Below, piece after piece: positions 15,001 through 26,900 of a DNA stretch of 64,000 nt; the stretch's first letter is position 1, and every line of letters begins with the position of its first letter. The stretch comes from Tetranychus cinnabarinus (taxonomy: Eukaryota; Arthropoda; Arachnida; Trombidiformes; Tetranychidae), in assembly GCA_022266195.1 (NCBI GenBank), contig WHVY01000002.1, forward strand, positions 15,515,001 to 15,579,000. Direction: 5' to 3'. A program made the position numbers and the translations under genes. The notes under the pieces were generated by a model that worked only from the letters and a program-made list of their open reading frames with translations, was not told where the DNA came from and searched no databases.

Positions 15001-17327
15001 ACTCTAATCATCGGAAAGCAGAGAAAAGTATTACTAGGCATAGCTAATTAATATCAATTACTTATCAAAATTAATACAATTTACATTTTACATAGAATTA
15101 AAAAAACATTTTCTCAAGCATTGAAGTTGACCTTTAGGAAAGGTTAATGTCATTTATCAAGGTAAATGATCAAAATGAACGAAAAAAGATATTTGATTTT
15201 AGGTTGTCTGGTTGATTAAATTTTAACATATTTCAAGTCTAATTGATAGTTTGTTAAACATTTTTCAATATGTTATTCCATGTTTGCCATTTTCATTGTC
15301 TACCAACATCCCATCACTTTAATCCTGGATCCATCTCAATCTTCATCATCCTCATCATTTCTTCCTATTTTCATGCTTCACACTAATCCTCTTTATTTCA
15401 TCTCTTCCCATAACAGGATTTCAGTGTCTCTGAATGGGTCAACAAAGGAGCCTCAAAAGAGAAACTGGTTGTTGGCCTACCAACTTATGGACGAACCTTT
15501 ACTCTCCAATCGTCTAATTTAACTGATATTGGAGCACCAGCTATAAAAGGAGGTTTACCGGGTCAATTTACCCGTGAATCTGGATTCCTTTCATTCTTTG
15601 AAGTAAATAACCATTCAATGTTTCCACCAGCAATTTATCCAGTTGTTTCAGTGAAATAGCATTGTTGTGCTTACAAATATTAGAGTATTCAATGTAATAT
15701 AAGCTCATTCAACTGATGCTGGTTCAAACCCTTTTATTACAGTTTTAAAACATAATTTGAGTTGATCAATATTCATCAATAGTTGTTTAAACAATCAGTT
15801 TTGGATTATGGCCCATTAGCATATTAGGTTACAATCTTGTCAAACTTAACCGAAAGTAATTTCAATTGCTGACAATTTGTCAAATTGATTGATCTTATGC
15901 TCAGTAATCTATGTCCTGAATATATTCAGTAATGGTTATATCAACAGAGATACAAAAATATGTTCAAAAATGGAGCTGAAATTTCCCATTCTGTTTAAAC
16001 GGTCCACTTAACGTAAAATCGCGTCAAACTCAATTTCGTTACTTTTATGTCGCAACTTATGTCAATCGATGTAAATATTCATCTAAATTACTGATAATTT
16101 TATATTTCTTTTTTTATTAATCATTAGGTCTGTGATTTACTTAAACAAGGAGCTACTTTAGTATGGGACAATGAACAAATGGTTCCTTACGCATATAAAG
16201 ACGACCAATGGGTTGGTTTTGATGATCTCCGTAGTTTTAAAATTAAGGTAAACCCTAACTTGCATTTAGATCTATTCCTAAAAGTGTAGATGATTTTAAG
16301 ATAAAAAATAATGTTTTCTGTATGAATGAGTGGTGGTACTTTATTTGTAACGATAACTATCATACATACGTACTTGAAGCTGGAAATAAACACAAACTAG
16401 ATCAGATTTGCCATTACCATTATTCACCAGGAAGATTAACAAATTAAAAATTGATTTCTCGACAAAATAAAGCTCAGCTATAATATAAGGTCAATATACT
16501 TTGAGTTGTAGAAGAAGAAGTTAAAGCTTTTCCCACTTCTTTAATTACTAATTTCCTCTCTCATCTTTCCATTCCACTTTACCATCATCATGATGATTAC
16601 CACCATCTCTTCTTGGTGTCTTATCGTTACTTGCCTGAGTCCATAGAGAAGACAGGTCAACGTCTTTCAGTTGAAACCTTGATTTTGAAGATGTTGAGAT
16701 AAAATTGCGCCTTTTCTTTCTTGTTTTCTTACAATTCCTCCTTTTTTTCCTCCAAATTTGCATCATATTTTCACTCTTTGTTCATTCATTCATTGAGCTC
16801 TTACTTTTTTTATGCTAATTAACCCTCTTTTTTTCTGTTATCGTTCATACAGGTTCAATGGTTGAAACAAGCTGGTTACAGCGGTATAATGATCTGGTCT
16901 ATTGACATGGATGATTTCCGAGGAACCTGCATGGGTTTCAATTATCCATTGATAAATTCAGCAAAAGAAGAGCTAAGAGGTTATCGAGTCGCTAACCTGG
17001 AAACCTCAAGTAGTACATTAAATAATGCAATTGGCCAAAAACTAGGTAAGCCAGGATTAAAATAATGAGGCTAATTGATTAATGTATTATTAATATTTCC
17101 CCATTTCTCCCCATAAATTAGATAAAGATGAAGTTGTCTGTGAAGAAGAGGATGGACACATTAGCTATCATAAAGACAAAAAAGATTGTACAATGTATTA
17201 TATGTGTGAAGGGAAACGTAAACATCATATGCCTTGTCCCCAAAACCTTGTATTCAACATTAAGGAAAATGTTTGCGATTGGCCTGAGAATGTTGAAGAA
17301 TGTGCAACTGCAGCAGCACCCAAATAA
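32..17327 (+). CDS. Secreted two-domain GH18 chitinase with CBM14 (11 exons)
   Basis: Hydrolyses beta-1,4-linked chitin; expected to be secreted and to act on cuticle or peritrophic chitin. Exons read from GT-AG sites with consistent phases: 32-128, 2666-2953, 10596-10774, 11060-11184, 11581-11704, 12801-13951, 14221-14344, 15417-15602, 16128-16247, 16853-17045, 17122-17327; total 2793 nt, 930 aa. The first ATG (32) opens a hydrophobic signal peptide ending near AQA. GH18 domain 1 (about residues 45-420) has the GGW motif, DGLDLDWE (D165-E172, the DxxDxDxE signature), MSYDFHG and WTVDMDDF. A Ser/Thr-rich linker precedes GH18 domain 2 (about 475-835), whose motif reads DGLDLCWE (C595, E597). 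Exon 11 encodes a six-cysteine CBM14 chitin-binding module. The architecture resembles arthropod group III-type chitinases, but group assignment is inference. Exons 5 and 7 are both 124 nt with equal phases, pointing to an internal domain duplication. Confidence 0.88.
129..2665 (+). other. Chitinase intron 1
   Basis: GT at 129 and AG at 2664-2665 join phase-1 exons. The 2.5-kb interior is AT-rich with many stops on both strands. A trinucleotide-rich patch of TCA/CAA repeats lies at about 2130-2215. No gene, RNA or transposon was recognised in it. Confidence 0.75.
2954..10595 (+). other. Chitinase intron 2 (7.6 kb)
   Basis: The donor GTAAG at 2954 follows the codons for LLAI; the acceptor TTCAG ends at 10595, and joining them rebuilds the GGW motif of GH18 domain 1. 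The interior is AT-rich; its short open frames (longest about 80 codons) look random. No coding exon, RNA gene or transposon was recognised. An intron this long could hold regulatory elements, but nothing in the sequence identifies one. Confidence 0.7.
10775..16852 (+). other. Remaining longer chitinase introns
   Basis: Within this span, introns of more than 300 bp run 11185-11580, 11705-12800, 14345-15416, 15603-16127 and 16248-16852; two shorter ones are 10775-11059 and 13952-14220. All have GT-AG ends with a pyrimidine-rich tract before the acceptor. No other gene is visible inside them. Confidence 0.7.
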
Positions 17328-20300
17328 TTATAACTCAATACTTATATTACCAAGTTAATTGCATGTAATAAGCAAATGGAACACACACACACACATAACA
17401 TACACAAGCAACATATAACTGTAAACAATTCATCATTTTTTACTCTACAAATTAACGACAAGCAAGCAACAACAACAACAATCCATCATTTGCATTTTGT
17501 GCCCCATCGTATTCACAAGGAAATTCACTTTGATGATGGCTTAAACCATCATAAATGATATAAATCATCATTGTCGTCATTTACCATCGCCATCATCCTC
17601 ATCATCATCCTCATTAAAAGCATTGCTGCCCCTTTTACACAATCTTTATCTACAAGCCTTCCATCTAATAATTGTTAACTATTGCCACCAGTTTTTTCAC
17701 TTGTTACTCAGAAGATGGATAAAAGGCAGAACCATGGGGATAACCCTGCGTTAATTACCTTTTTTATTCCCCTTTCTTCATCTTCATCCTTTTTCTGTTC
17801 ATCTTCTCTATTGACTCAGTCTTTGCTGTAAGATCACCCAGATTTTTGATGAAAGAAGAGACCAGAAAAGCTTCAAGTAAAATACTTGAAAAACACATTT
17901 ACAACTAGAAGACAGAGTCAATCCAAGAAGGAGGACAACATGACCAGTCCATTTTGGAACCAGTTTTCGGGCTTTAGGCATCTGTAAAATTTTGTTTTTT
18001 TTTTTATTTTAATTGAGCCAGTTTTCTTCTCTACCTGAAGATGAAGATGAAGCTGATGACGATGATGATGATAAAGAAAAGAGGAAGTTGAAAAGAGGAA
18101 ACTTTTAGCTCTGGTTACGCTTTTAACGTTGCAATGATTGAAGGGATATTACATTACTATGTATGAATCCATTTGTAAACTCATCTTTCGGCATTCATTA
18201 TCAGTATTTTTTGAAACATTACATTATCAAACTACTGATCTATTAGCTGTTAGATTAGCTTGAGAAGCTAAAAGCAAACAAGTTTCTTGATTTTTCTCAA
18301 AATTCTTTCTAATCAATTTAATCATAACTAATAGCTTGAGAATTGAATTGGAAAAGAGTTCACAGTTTCATTGAAACTGATTGTCAATATTACAACAACA
18401 ACTGTTGTTTACCTTTGATATCAATGCTCAACACCATGAAAATGAGTTTACAAGATTCCACAGGTTTCACCTTTATAATTATCACTAATATTAGCAACAA
18501 CATTGTTAATAATTGTGAAAAAAGACAAATATGTGAGAAAAAAAGGTCGACACTAAACTCAAGTGAACAAAAAAGTACAATTTCAATGAATAGGAAGTGA
18601 AAAGTTTACCTTTAATGCTCACCTTGACTCTCAATGTTCACCTTCAACATGTTGATAAAATTAGATGTTTGAATCAGAATTTTTATCTTTCTCTCTTTCT
18701 CTTTTCTCATCATCTTCAACCATCGTCACAATTCTCAAGCATAAACATCAACATCATAATGTTTATTAATATCGAGAAAAGGGTGAACCAGAAAAAAGGA
18801 ACAAAATTTACCAGTATTTTGATTTTGTCTTCCGGGAACCCAAACGTTACCTGTTTACATGTGTGAAAAAAAGCTGGTTAAGAGGACAACCTGCAGAAGA
18901 ATGGAAAAGAAGAAAGGCAAAAGAAGAAGAAAAAATGATGTTCATTGTTATCATCATCATTGTGAATGCTTTCTCTTACAACTCCACCATCAGTATCATC
19001 ATATCTTTTTTTATACATATTAATATTATTAATATTTACTCTTTCACTTTTATCAAATTTTCTCACCATCTCCATCATAATTATCATCATCATCACCACC
19101 ATCAATCTCATCATTCCATCATTTCTTTCTTTCTTCGTCCACTTCTTTTCTTCTTGAAATCTCTCAGATTTCCAATGTAAAAAAAAACTGATACCTGCAA
19201 CAAGATCATCTCATTTCTCACCACTTTTCAATGAATGAACATTTTTTACCTTATTTGAATGAAAAAAAAATCAAACTCAAAATGCATCAAGCCAAATGTT
19301 GTTTCTCAATCTCTTTCCTTCACAAACCCATTTTAAATGTGATATGAAAACAAAAAAACAAAATTAATTTTAACCAAAAAAATTTAATAATAAACAAAAA
19401 GACTAAATGGCTCAAATAATTGTTCAAACAAATTTCTTATCAAATTTCTGGTAATTCTGGATAAGCAAAGACAAAAGTGGCTATTAATGAAAACTAATCA
19501 TTATAATTTACCCTCCTCCTTAAAGGTTACAAGATACTGATAAAGATTATGATGATGATGATGATGATGATGATGGAGATGCTGGAAGAGAGTAAGGGCA
19601 AGGCTTAGGCCGAGGCCAAGATTGACGGGCACGGCGGGTATTAATATACACAGATATGTTTCTCTTGTTAACCTTGTTGAGGAAGAAGAGTGAGGCTCAA
19701 CTATTTGCCTGGGAGGCAACAATTTTCAACTTGTTTCTATGAATTTCAAGTTTCCTACTGCAACCTCATCATCATCATCAACAGGCAAAAACATCTTCTT
19801 CAATACTTCTCTTGTTGTTGGAATTTTCAACCTTTTCTTGTTATTCTGTTAATTATTTAACTTGCAATGAATCAAATCAAAGGTGGCTTTTTAAGCCTTC
19901 CAGACCATTTCAGAGGTCAATATATTACAATCTTTTTTCACTATCAGACAATTTATTGCAATTTATTTTCATCATTCCTATCATTATCATCATTATCATC
20001 ATCATCATCCCTATCAGAAGCAACAACAAAAAAATAATATTAACAAATAGTAACATAAACAACACGAACAACGAACATCAAACTCAACATCATGATCGTC
20101 ATCATCAACGGTGCTACCAACATTATCATCTTCATAGTCACTTGTCTTTATTGTTCCGCCTTTATTCCGGGTCACACATTCTTGAAGATGATCATCATCA
20201 TAATCATCTTAATAAGTTATCAAAATTATACCTCGAAGAGGTCATTCATCTGTTGCTTGATGATGTTACTACGGACTAGGTTAGCTAATTAATATTTGAA

Positions 20301-21377
20301 TAAATTGAAAAAAAAGTTAAAGTGACAGTGAATTTCATTTAATCGCCTCTTTCTTTATATCATTTGGCATTCACGTTTTAACCATTTCATTATTTTATCA
20401 ACAATTTACCTGAAAACAAAAGTCTTATTCTGATAATGTTGAAAAAATTATTCATGTATATTAATAGAAAGGTTTACGTAAAAGTAAATGTTAACTCAAT
20501 TTTGAAATGCTTTTTTCCCTCTTGTCTTTACTTATCACTTTAATTTGGTCATTGATTGTTCCCAATTGTTGGCTCATTAGGGTTGTTAACTAATTGGTCA
20601 GTTTAACCACGATCTGAGAAACGCTAAGCAATCAAAGTTAATCGATGGTCATCATTTATATACTTTTTTTGTATCAATTGGGACACAAGGAATGATTTGA
20701 TAATCATGATTTGTTTTTATTTCATTGTTTAATTTCAATCTTACAGTTGTGCTGGAAGCAATTAAAAATAAAGTCTTAAAACGTGTCAGTTAATCAATTG
20801 AATTGTTACGAATCTAAATTAATTGCTGTTAATCTTGAACCTCTTATGACTAGTAAAATGTTAATTTTGTTGTTGAGCTGCTTTTTGTTCACTCATTTCA
20901 ATGCTTCAACGGTTACTTTGCAAGTTGATTGGTTTACAATTAAATAAGAAAACTCGTCGTCTAAATGGTTATAAAATAGTGGTCAATTATAATTCAAATC
21001 AATAATCAATCAAGACAAGATGAAAAATAATTAATTATAAATGCTTAATCATTAATAATAAGTAGTTCAAAATACTCATAATATTACTTGGAAATGATTA
21101 TAAAAAATAAAAATAATTATATTAAAGATATAAAAAAAATACAATCTCATTTAAATGATAACTTTCAACAGGTAAGTATTAATTTTTGACAGCTTTTAAT
21201 TGCAAATAATTTCCGATAATAGTTTTGTGAGTTGCTTCTCTTGATCGCTATCTTTTTGCTGGTTTACTAATAAAACTATCCATCTTTTGTTGATCATCAA
21301 CAACAAACTGGTTCTATCGTTGGTCCAAGCGAAGTGTTTTGTTCAATTTTAAGGTTTTTAACTTATTTTTTCGTTTA
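17328..21377. other. Gene-poor, simple-repeat-rich intergenic region
   Basis: Lies between the convergent chitinase and PTB-domain genes. It is rich in CAT/ATC/GAA trinucleotide runs. The open frames here, such as 18863-19180 and 19812-20279, are products of these runs (poly-His, poly-Ile, poly-Ser) and have no domain or splice support. The 3' UTRs of both flanking genes must lie here. No RNA gene was seen. Confidence 0.6.
19549..19575. repeat. (GAT)n microsatellite
   Basis: About nine uninterrupted GAT/ATG trinucleotide units. Related CAT/TCA runs occur nearby at about 19767-19780 and 19985-20010. Confidence 0.85.
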
Positions 21378-23936
21378 TCACAATTTCCTCATGGATTTAG
21401 CGTCCATTGATTTACCATTCATCGCATGAGATGATGGTGGAGGTAAAGGTGGTGCTATTGGCATTCCTTTACTTCCAAGGCTATTTCGTTGTTTAGAGCT
21501 TCTCTTGATACTTGCTGTTTTAGGGACATTTTTTGATTCCATACTTGTGTGTCCATTAAAATTTAAATTAGCCATTGATGCTGATAAAGATGACATCTCA
21601 TTTCCTCGGCCAACTTCACGGTAATCAATAAAACTATCTCTTGATCCATTATAGTGTCCACCGTTTGTTGTCCCGTGTCTATCAAAATTACCAGAGGAAT
21701 GAGCTGATGATCGCTCCCTCTCTCTTTCACCGAAAGCAGAAGATGAGCCGTGTCTAGAATCATGGGGATGTGAATGGCGATTAGAATGGTGATGAGAATG
21801 ATGATGATAATTGTGAAGATGTTCATCATCTCCCCTCTCTCCTCCAGATGAACCAGATCCTCCAGAGCCATTGGCAATTGGTCTACCTGGAGAATCGTCA
21901 ATTGTTAAATTAGCCACACTATTTGATCTTGATCGATGTTCTTGTCTAATTGAGTAAGAAAAGGCACGCTCATTGAGATGACCCTTTCTCTTATATAATC
22001 CAACTGCTGATGGTGATGAATCTCTTTCAGTTTCTTCTCCTGTGGTTCCGCCACCGTTTCCACCGCCATTAGGTCCACTACTATTACCTATAACTGATCG
22101 ACTATTTCCATTGATTTTATCTTTACTTCGGTACTTGTCTCGTCTTGGTGTAGTTCCATAAGTAACTGGATATGAAACATAATGAGATTCTGTTTGTTGG
22201 TGGTGGGGATGATGAGGGTGATGTGAGTGATGTTGCTGGTGATGCATTGAATGATGGTGACCATGATAGTTACTTAATGGTGTTAATGGTCTCATTGGTG
22301 GTATGTATATTGGTTCCTCTCCGGGACCAGCAAACATTAAAGGATATTCACCGGGTGCTGGTCCACCAGAGGAATGTCCTCGCCTTAATCGTGTTCTCAC
22401 TGAATATGCTGTTGAACCGGGAGGAGGAGGAGGAGCACCTGTTGGTGGTCCGGGTAAAGGTCCATAAATAGTGTTATGAGGGTGATGTTGTTGGTGTGAT
22501 GGTGGAGGTGGTGGATGATGCATAAGATGATGATGACCAGATCCCTGAGGTGACATTTGTGGCACTTGAACAAAATTAACTGGAACCGGAAAAGGACCTG
22601 GACCAGGTCCAATGAGTAAACTACTTCCATTTAAAATCATTTTAGATTTAGATTTCTTTTTCTTCTTTTTCAAAGAATGTTTGAGAATTTTATCGGCATG
22701 TGGGTGATCACTAAGAGCAATTGGTATACCAAATGGTGGTGGAGGAGGATGATTACCGGCTAACATGGCTGGATGGATTGGTTGTCCACCTCCTCCTGGA
22801 GGTGGTGGACCCATATGAATTATCATGGGACGAGGTTTAACAAGACCAGGTCTCATGGTATTGATAGGACCTTCCCTAATATAATGTCCACTTGATAAGG
22901 GTGGTGGACCTCCGGGAGGCCAAGTTATTTTATAATTATCTTCATCTGGTGATTGACTAACCGTAGAACCGGCACCAATTTCAGAAGGAGCCGGATGGTG
23001 ATTAATATGGCCATTTGTTCCTAAACCATGATGAGGAGGTGGAGGTGGCGGTAAATCTTCTAACAGATCACGAGATAAGTGCGTTGGTTGAGAGTCGTTC
23101 CAGTTATTGTCTGATTTATCGACTGTGTCTAAAGCCGAAACAGACCTAGACTTTTTAGAGGTCAAATGACTTCCACCTCCGGCACCACCCACACCAGATC
23201 CAATGTGAGAGTAAGGATTTTCCTCTATTTGTTTGGCATACATTGAATCAGCATAAGCATGGAAACAACAGCGAACTAAGGCATTAGCTGCTGGCTCACG
23301 TTTACAAATAAATGCGTGACACTCAAGAACTTTAATGCCGGTTGTACGACGTAAAATGCATGCAAATAAAGGTGGATGACCATTATCAGCACCTCGAAGA
23401 AATGGACTATCAAGAGGAAGAAATTTGGCGACTTTATCATAATTTTTATCACCATCACCATTATTTAAGGTTGATGAGTTTACGTGATTATTGATATTAT
23501 TGGATGATGTTATTCCGGTTGAATTACCGGAAGATGATGATGTGGTAGCTGGCTGTTGAGATGAGTTAACTGTTGGTGATGTCACTGTATTGGGAATTAT
23601 TCCATTAGTATTATTATGGCCTGAAATTGAAGGTATAACAACATATCGAACTGCTGCACAATAGTGTAAAGATTCAATTGGGAAAAATCTTTTCACCTCA
23701 CGTCCTGAATCGTCAACATTTTCAATTAAAATCCCATTGGACCACACACTTATCCATGAATCAATGCCTGCTGACCCATAATCAACAAGGCCACTTTCAG
23801 GATATAAATCACGCAAAGGCTCTTGGATACCTTGAAGACCATCTTTCGTTGCATGGGGAACAGATGAGCCTAAGTACATTACACGACATCGACAAATTGG
23901 AGTAGTACCATCATTTGAGCTGCGCTCTTTACCCAT
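21378..23936 (-). CDS. PTB/PID-domain adaptor-like protein, low-complexity C-terminus
   Basis: One uninterrupted 852-codon frame starting MGKERSS and ending MRKL-stop. Residues about 14-245 resemble a phosphotyrosine-binding (PTB/PID) fold: a first strand with CRVMYLG, then YGSAGIDSWISVWSNGI, a segment with LHYCAAVRYV, and a C-terminal part with PPLFACILRRT, LECHAFIC and an ALVRCCFHAYAD helix. A Ser/Asn/Thr-rich insert of about 60 residues (around 110-168) splits the domain. The rest is Pro-, His-, Gly- and Ser-rich, with poly-Pro runs that could bind SH3 or WW domains, a Lys-rich stretch near residue 420 (possible nuclear signal) and RS-rich patches. PTB proteins are usually cytoplasmic adaptors binding NPxY-type or lipid ligands. 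The exact family was not identified. An intronless frame this long among intron-containing neighbours is notable. Confidence 0.8.
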   Translation of the reverse strand: MGKERSSNDGTTPICRCRVMYLGSSVPHATKDGLQGIQEPLRDLYPESGLVDYGSAGIDSWISVWSNGILIENVDDSGREVKRFFPIESLHYCAAVRYVVIPSISGHNNTNGIIPNTVTSPTVNSSQQPATTSSSSGNSTGITSSNNINNHVNSSTLNNGDGDKNYDKVAKFLPLDSPFLRGADNGHPPLFACILRRTTGIKVLECHAFICKREPAANALVRCCFHAYADSMYAKQIEENPYSHIGSGVGGAGGGSHLTSKKSRSVSALDTVDKSDNNWNDSQPTHLSRDLLEDLPPPPPPHHGLGTNGHINHHPAPSEIGAGSTVSQSPDEDNYKITWPPGGPPPLSSGHYIREGPINTMRPGLVKPRPMIIHMGPPPPGGGGQPIHPAMLAGNHPPPPPFGIPIALSDHPHADKILKHSLKKKKKKSKSKMILNGSSLLIGPGPGPFPVPVNFVQVPQMSPQGSGHHHLMHHPPPPPSHQQHHPHNTIYGPLPGPPTGAPPPPPGSTAYSVRTRLRRGHSSGGPAPGEYPLMFAGPGEEPIYIPPMRPLTPLSNYHGHHHSMHHQQHHSHHPHHPHHQQTESHYVSYPVTYGTTPRRDKYRSKDKINGNSRSVIGNSSGPNGGGNGGGTTGEETERDSSPSAVGLYKRKGHLNERAFSYSIRQEHRSRSNSVANLTIDDSPGRPIANGSGGSGSSGGERGDDEHLHNYHHHSHHHSNRHSHPHDSRHGSSSAFGERERERSSAHSSGNFDRHGTTNGGHYNGSRDSFIDYREVGRGNEMSSLSASMANLNFNGHTSMESKNVPKTASIKRSSKQRNSLGSKGMPIAPPLPPPSSHAMNGKSMDAKSMRKL

Positions 23937-26900
23937 TTTTAAAACGGTTTCTCAGTCTATCTTGGTACTTAAAGTGTAATAAAATATGACAGATACTTCT
24001 AAATTATGAGCTACCAACAACGAAATTACCAATTATCCTTTCACAGGTGAATCTGAAGGATCAACAAAAAATGAAATATTAAAATATATTTGGGTTAGAT
24101 TGAGTAAAAATACCTTACAAACTGTAAGTCAAAATAAATCAGATTCATAGACAGAAAGTATAAAACAACAACAGTACCAGTCATCAATTAACATGTACCT
24201 AAAATTTTTGCCTAACTCAATACTAATCTTGAAACAAATGATTGAAGAATGATGACTTCATGAGGAAAAGCATATCTTTTAAATTATTGCACTTTCACGA
24301 TTGAGGCAAACAGATTAAAAATTGATATGACTGGACATTGAAAGTGTTTTACAGGGAAAATGAAAATTCTGATTGAAGTGATAATGATACTTACTTACAA
24401 TAGATGAAAACAAAACAGCAGTAAAAAATGAAAGAATTCAAAATTGATAATCACTTTGTAAACATTTCCAGGTCATTTGATGTTGACCACTATAATCAAA
24501 ATTTAACGTCATTGTAACAAGTAGTAAGAAAACAAGAACAGTTATTCAGTTAATCATCACAAAAAAAAACAAGAGAGAGGAAAGGTCACAACAAAAACAC
24601 AGAAGTCGTTGAATCAGGAAAGAAGCAAAAAAGAAATGTCAAATAAGAAAATATTCACAATGAAAAGATGTAAACTTGAGGTTAACTCATGGGTTAACCT
24701 AATGTCTGTGGTAAAATGAGTCAAAGGTGGAAACCCAAAGTTGCCAAATGACAAATCGGACAAACCAAAGAACCAGTTAATAAAGTATTTATATTCGTAT
24801 AGAAATAGTTTCAATTGCGACTAATGCTATTAGACTCAATAACTTTTGCCGAGTTGGCTACTTTTCCTAAAAAACTCAATAATCTTTTCTTCTCTCTCTC
24901 TCTTCTCTCCTTTTCTCTCTTTACCAGATCAAAATCCCTCCCTTTACCTTCTTCCTACCTAGTCCAGGTTCCTCTTTCTGTACTATCTTCTGCTTCTTCT
25001 TCATCATCACCATCTTCTTGTTCTTCTTGTTCTTCTGTAGCTTCTTTTGCTCGTTTGCGCTATTTTACCTTTTCTAACCTCTTCAATTCCTAAAACAAGA
25101 GGAACTAGTTCTTTCTTTTTCTCCCTCTCTTTCGCACTTTTTCTACCTGTCTATTAAATATCTTTTCTGGTTAATCTGGTTGTTTTTTGGGTTCCTTTTA
25201 TTCACTGTAAACAATTTCAATTACCATCTATTATTAATCACAGATAGTCCAAAATGTTGTTCAATTTGAATCTTTAAACAAAAAAAAGAGAGAAGTAGCG
25301 ACAATAAGTATTTCCAATAAAAATATTTTCCCAATTTCAACTAGTTTTTGCTTTTTAGTGACAATCCAATCAAATAAATTATATTATTATTCAACATGAC
25401 TTAATATTGATAGTAATTTCAATGATGCTTTTATCCCTTAATTACTAACTCTTTTCGGGTTTTGTTATGATGTAGATATTTTAGTCTTAAAATTAAAATA
25501 GTAAATTAAATCATAAAATAAAAAACGGATTGAACCAGTTTTACATGAAGCTTTTGCTGCATGGTTTAAGTGATAAAGAAAATAAACAGAATACTTTGCA
25601 TGATTATCATGATGATGGTTAATGTGTATCAAAGTTAAAGTAATAACAACAAGATAATCAATGAAAGTATAGAGTGGAAAACATAAAGTGAATTCAGCTG
25701 TATGAAGTTTCTGATATTTATTTTGCTAATACTAAATCCTTTCCTAAAAACTTCATCTTAAATATCAAATGAGCTTTCTGAAAACTCGGTATTTAGAAAA
25801 ATACATTTCTACATTTGTTTCTGACACTAAAGTTACCATGATTTTGATCACGCTTTACTTAACCTCGTGTGGAAATTTCTGACTCAGAACATGATGAACG
25901 AGATAAAAGTAACGAACCAGATAATTTATCTTAAAGTCCAGAGAGTGTAGAAGCTAAACTAACCGCTAAACCTCTTTAACCACTATTTAATAAACAGTGA
26001 TGGATATACATGAATGTATGTCTGTGGAATCCTTTGAAAAGTCAGTTGGATTCCCAAAAGTTCCAGAGTAGTCTTTGTACAGAATCCAACCATTTATCAT
26101 TAGCAGCAGGTAAAGAGTAGAGTGAAAACAATGTAATCCTTTGTCTGGCTTCTATCCATAAACAGGGTCATCGATTCCTTTGAGAAACAATTCCTACCAG
26201 TTTATTAATTAGAGCAAGTTAAATCAACCTAAAATGAAGAATTAATAGCAACAATAGCAACAATTAGAAAATAATAATATAATAATTATAATAAAAGTCA
26301 TTATTAGTACAACAAAAAGCCAATAGATGAAAGATAAAACCCGATTCATGAATAAACAATCAAGGCCAATCTATTTTTTTTTTCATTATTGATATATTAA
26401 TACTTACCCCACCTTATTACCTTCACCTTTTTTTATAAACCAATTTCCAGTCACTTTTCGGCTAAAACTTAAAACACGATAAAAAATGTTGATCAACCTT
26501 ATTTTTCACTTTTCGTCTCATAAAGAAAGGTACAGTTAACAAGAGATGGAAAGACAAAAAAATCAAAGTAAACAACAATTTCAATTCAGGCGCCTTTTTC
26601 CCATTCAATGTGCGTCAAGTGAATGCCATTCACTGACTGAAGCGCTAATTTTGAATGGAGTTTTGTCTTTTGACAATTCTTTTGATTTTAAAAACAATTT
26701 ATACTCAATAATATTCTGAAACTCAATTAAATAGCCAATATAGTCTGTCTGGGTTTATTGAATCGACTAAATACAAGTTATTAAGTAATTTCATTGTTAA
26801 ACATTAATAATTAAGAATCAGCTGTACATTGCTAAGCAACAGCAAAGGAAAGTTCGGTCGGCTTTGATTTCATCAACTTCAATCAACAAAAGTGTTATTG

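Noticed and set aside
15715..15735. tRNA B-box-like GGTTCAAACCC
   Set aside because: No A box, acceptor stem or anticodon arm at the right distance; it lies inside a chitinase intron.
18863..20292. Open frames with poly-His, poly-Ile and poly-Ser
   Set aside because: They come from CAT/ATC repeats, occur in several overlapping frames and have no domain or splice support.
22172..22471. Plus-strand frame opposite the PTB gene
   Set aside because: Antisense shadow of the His/Pro-rich coding sequence.
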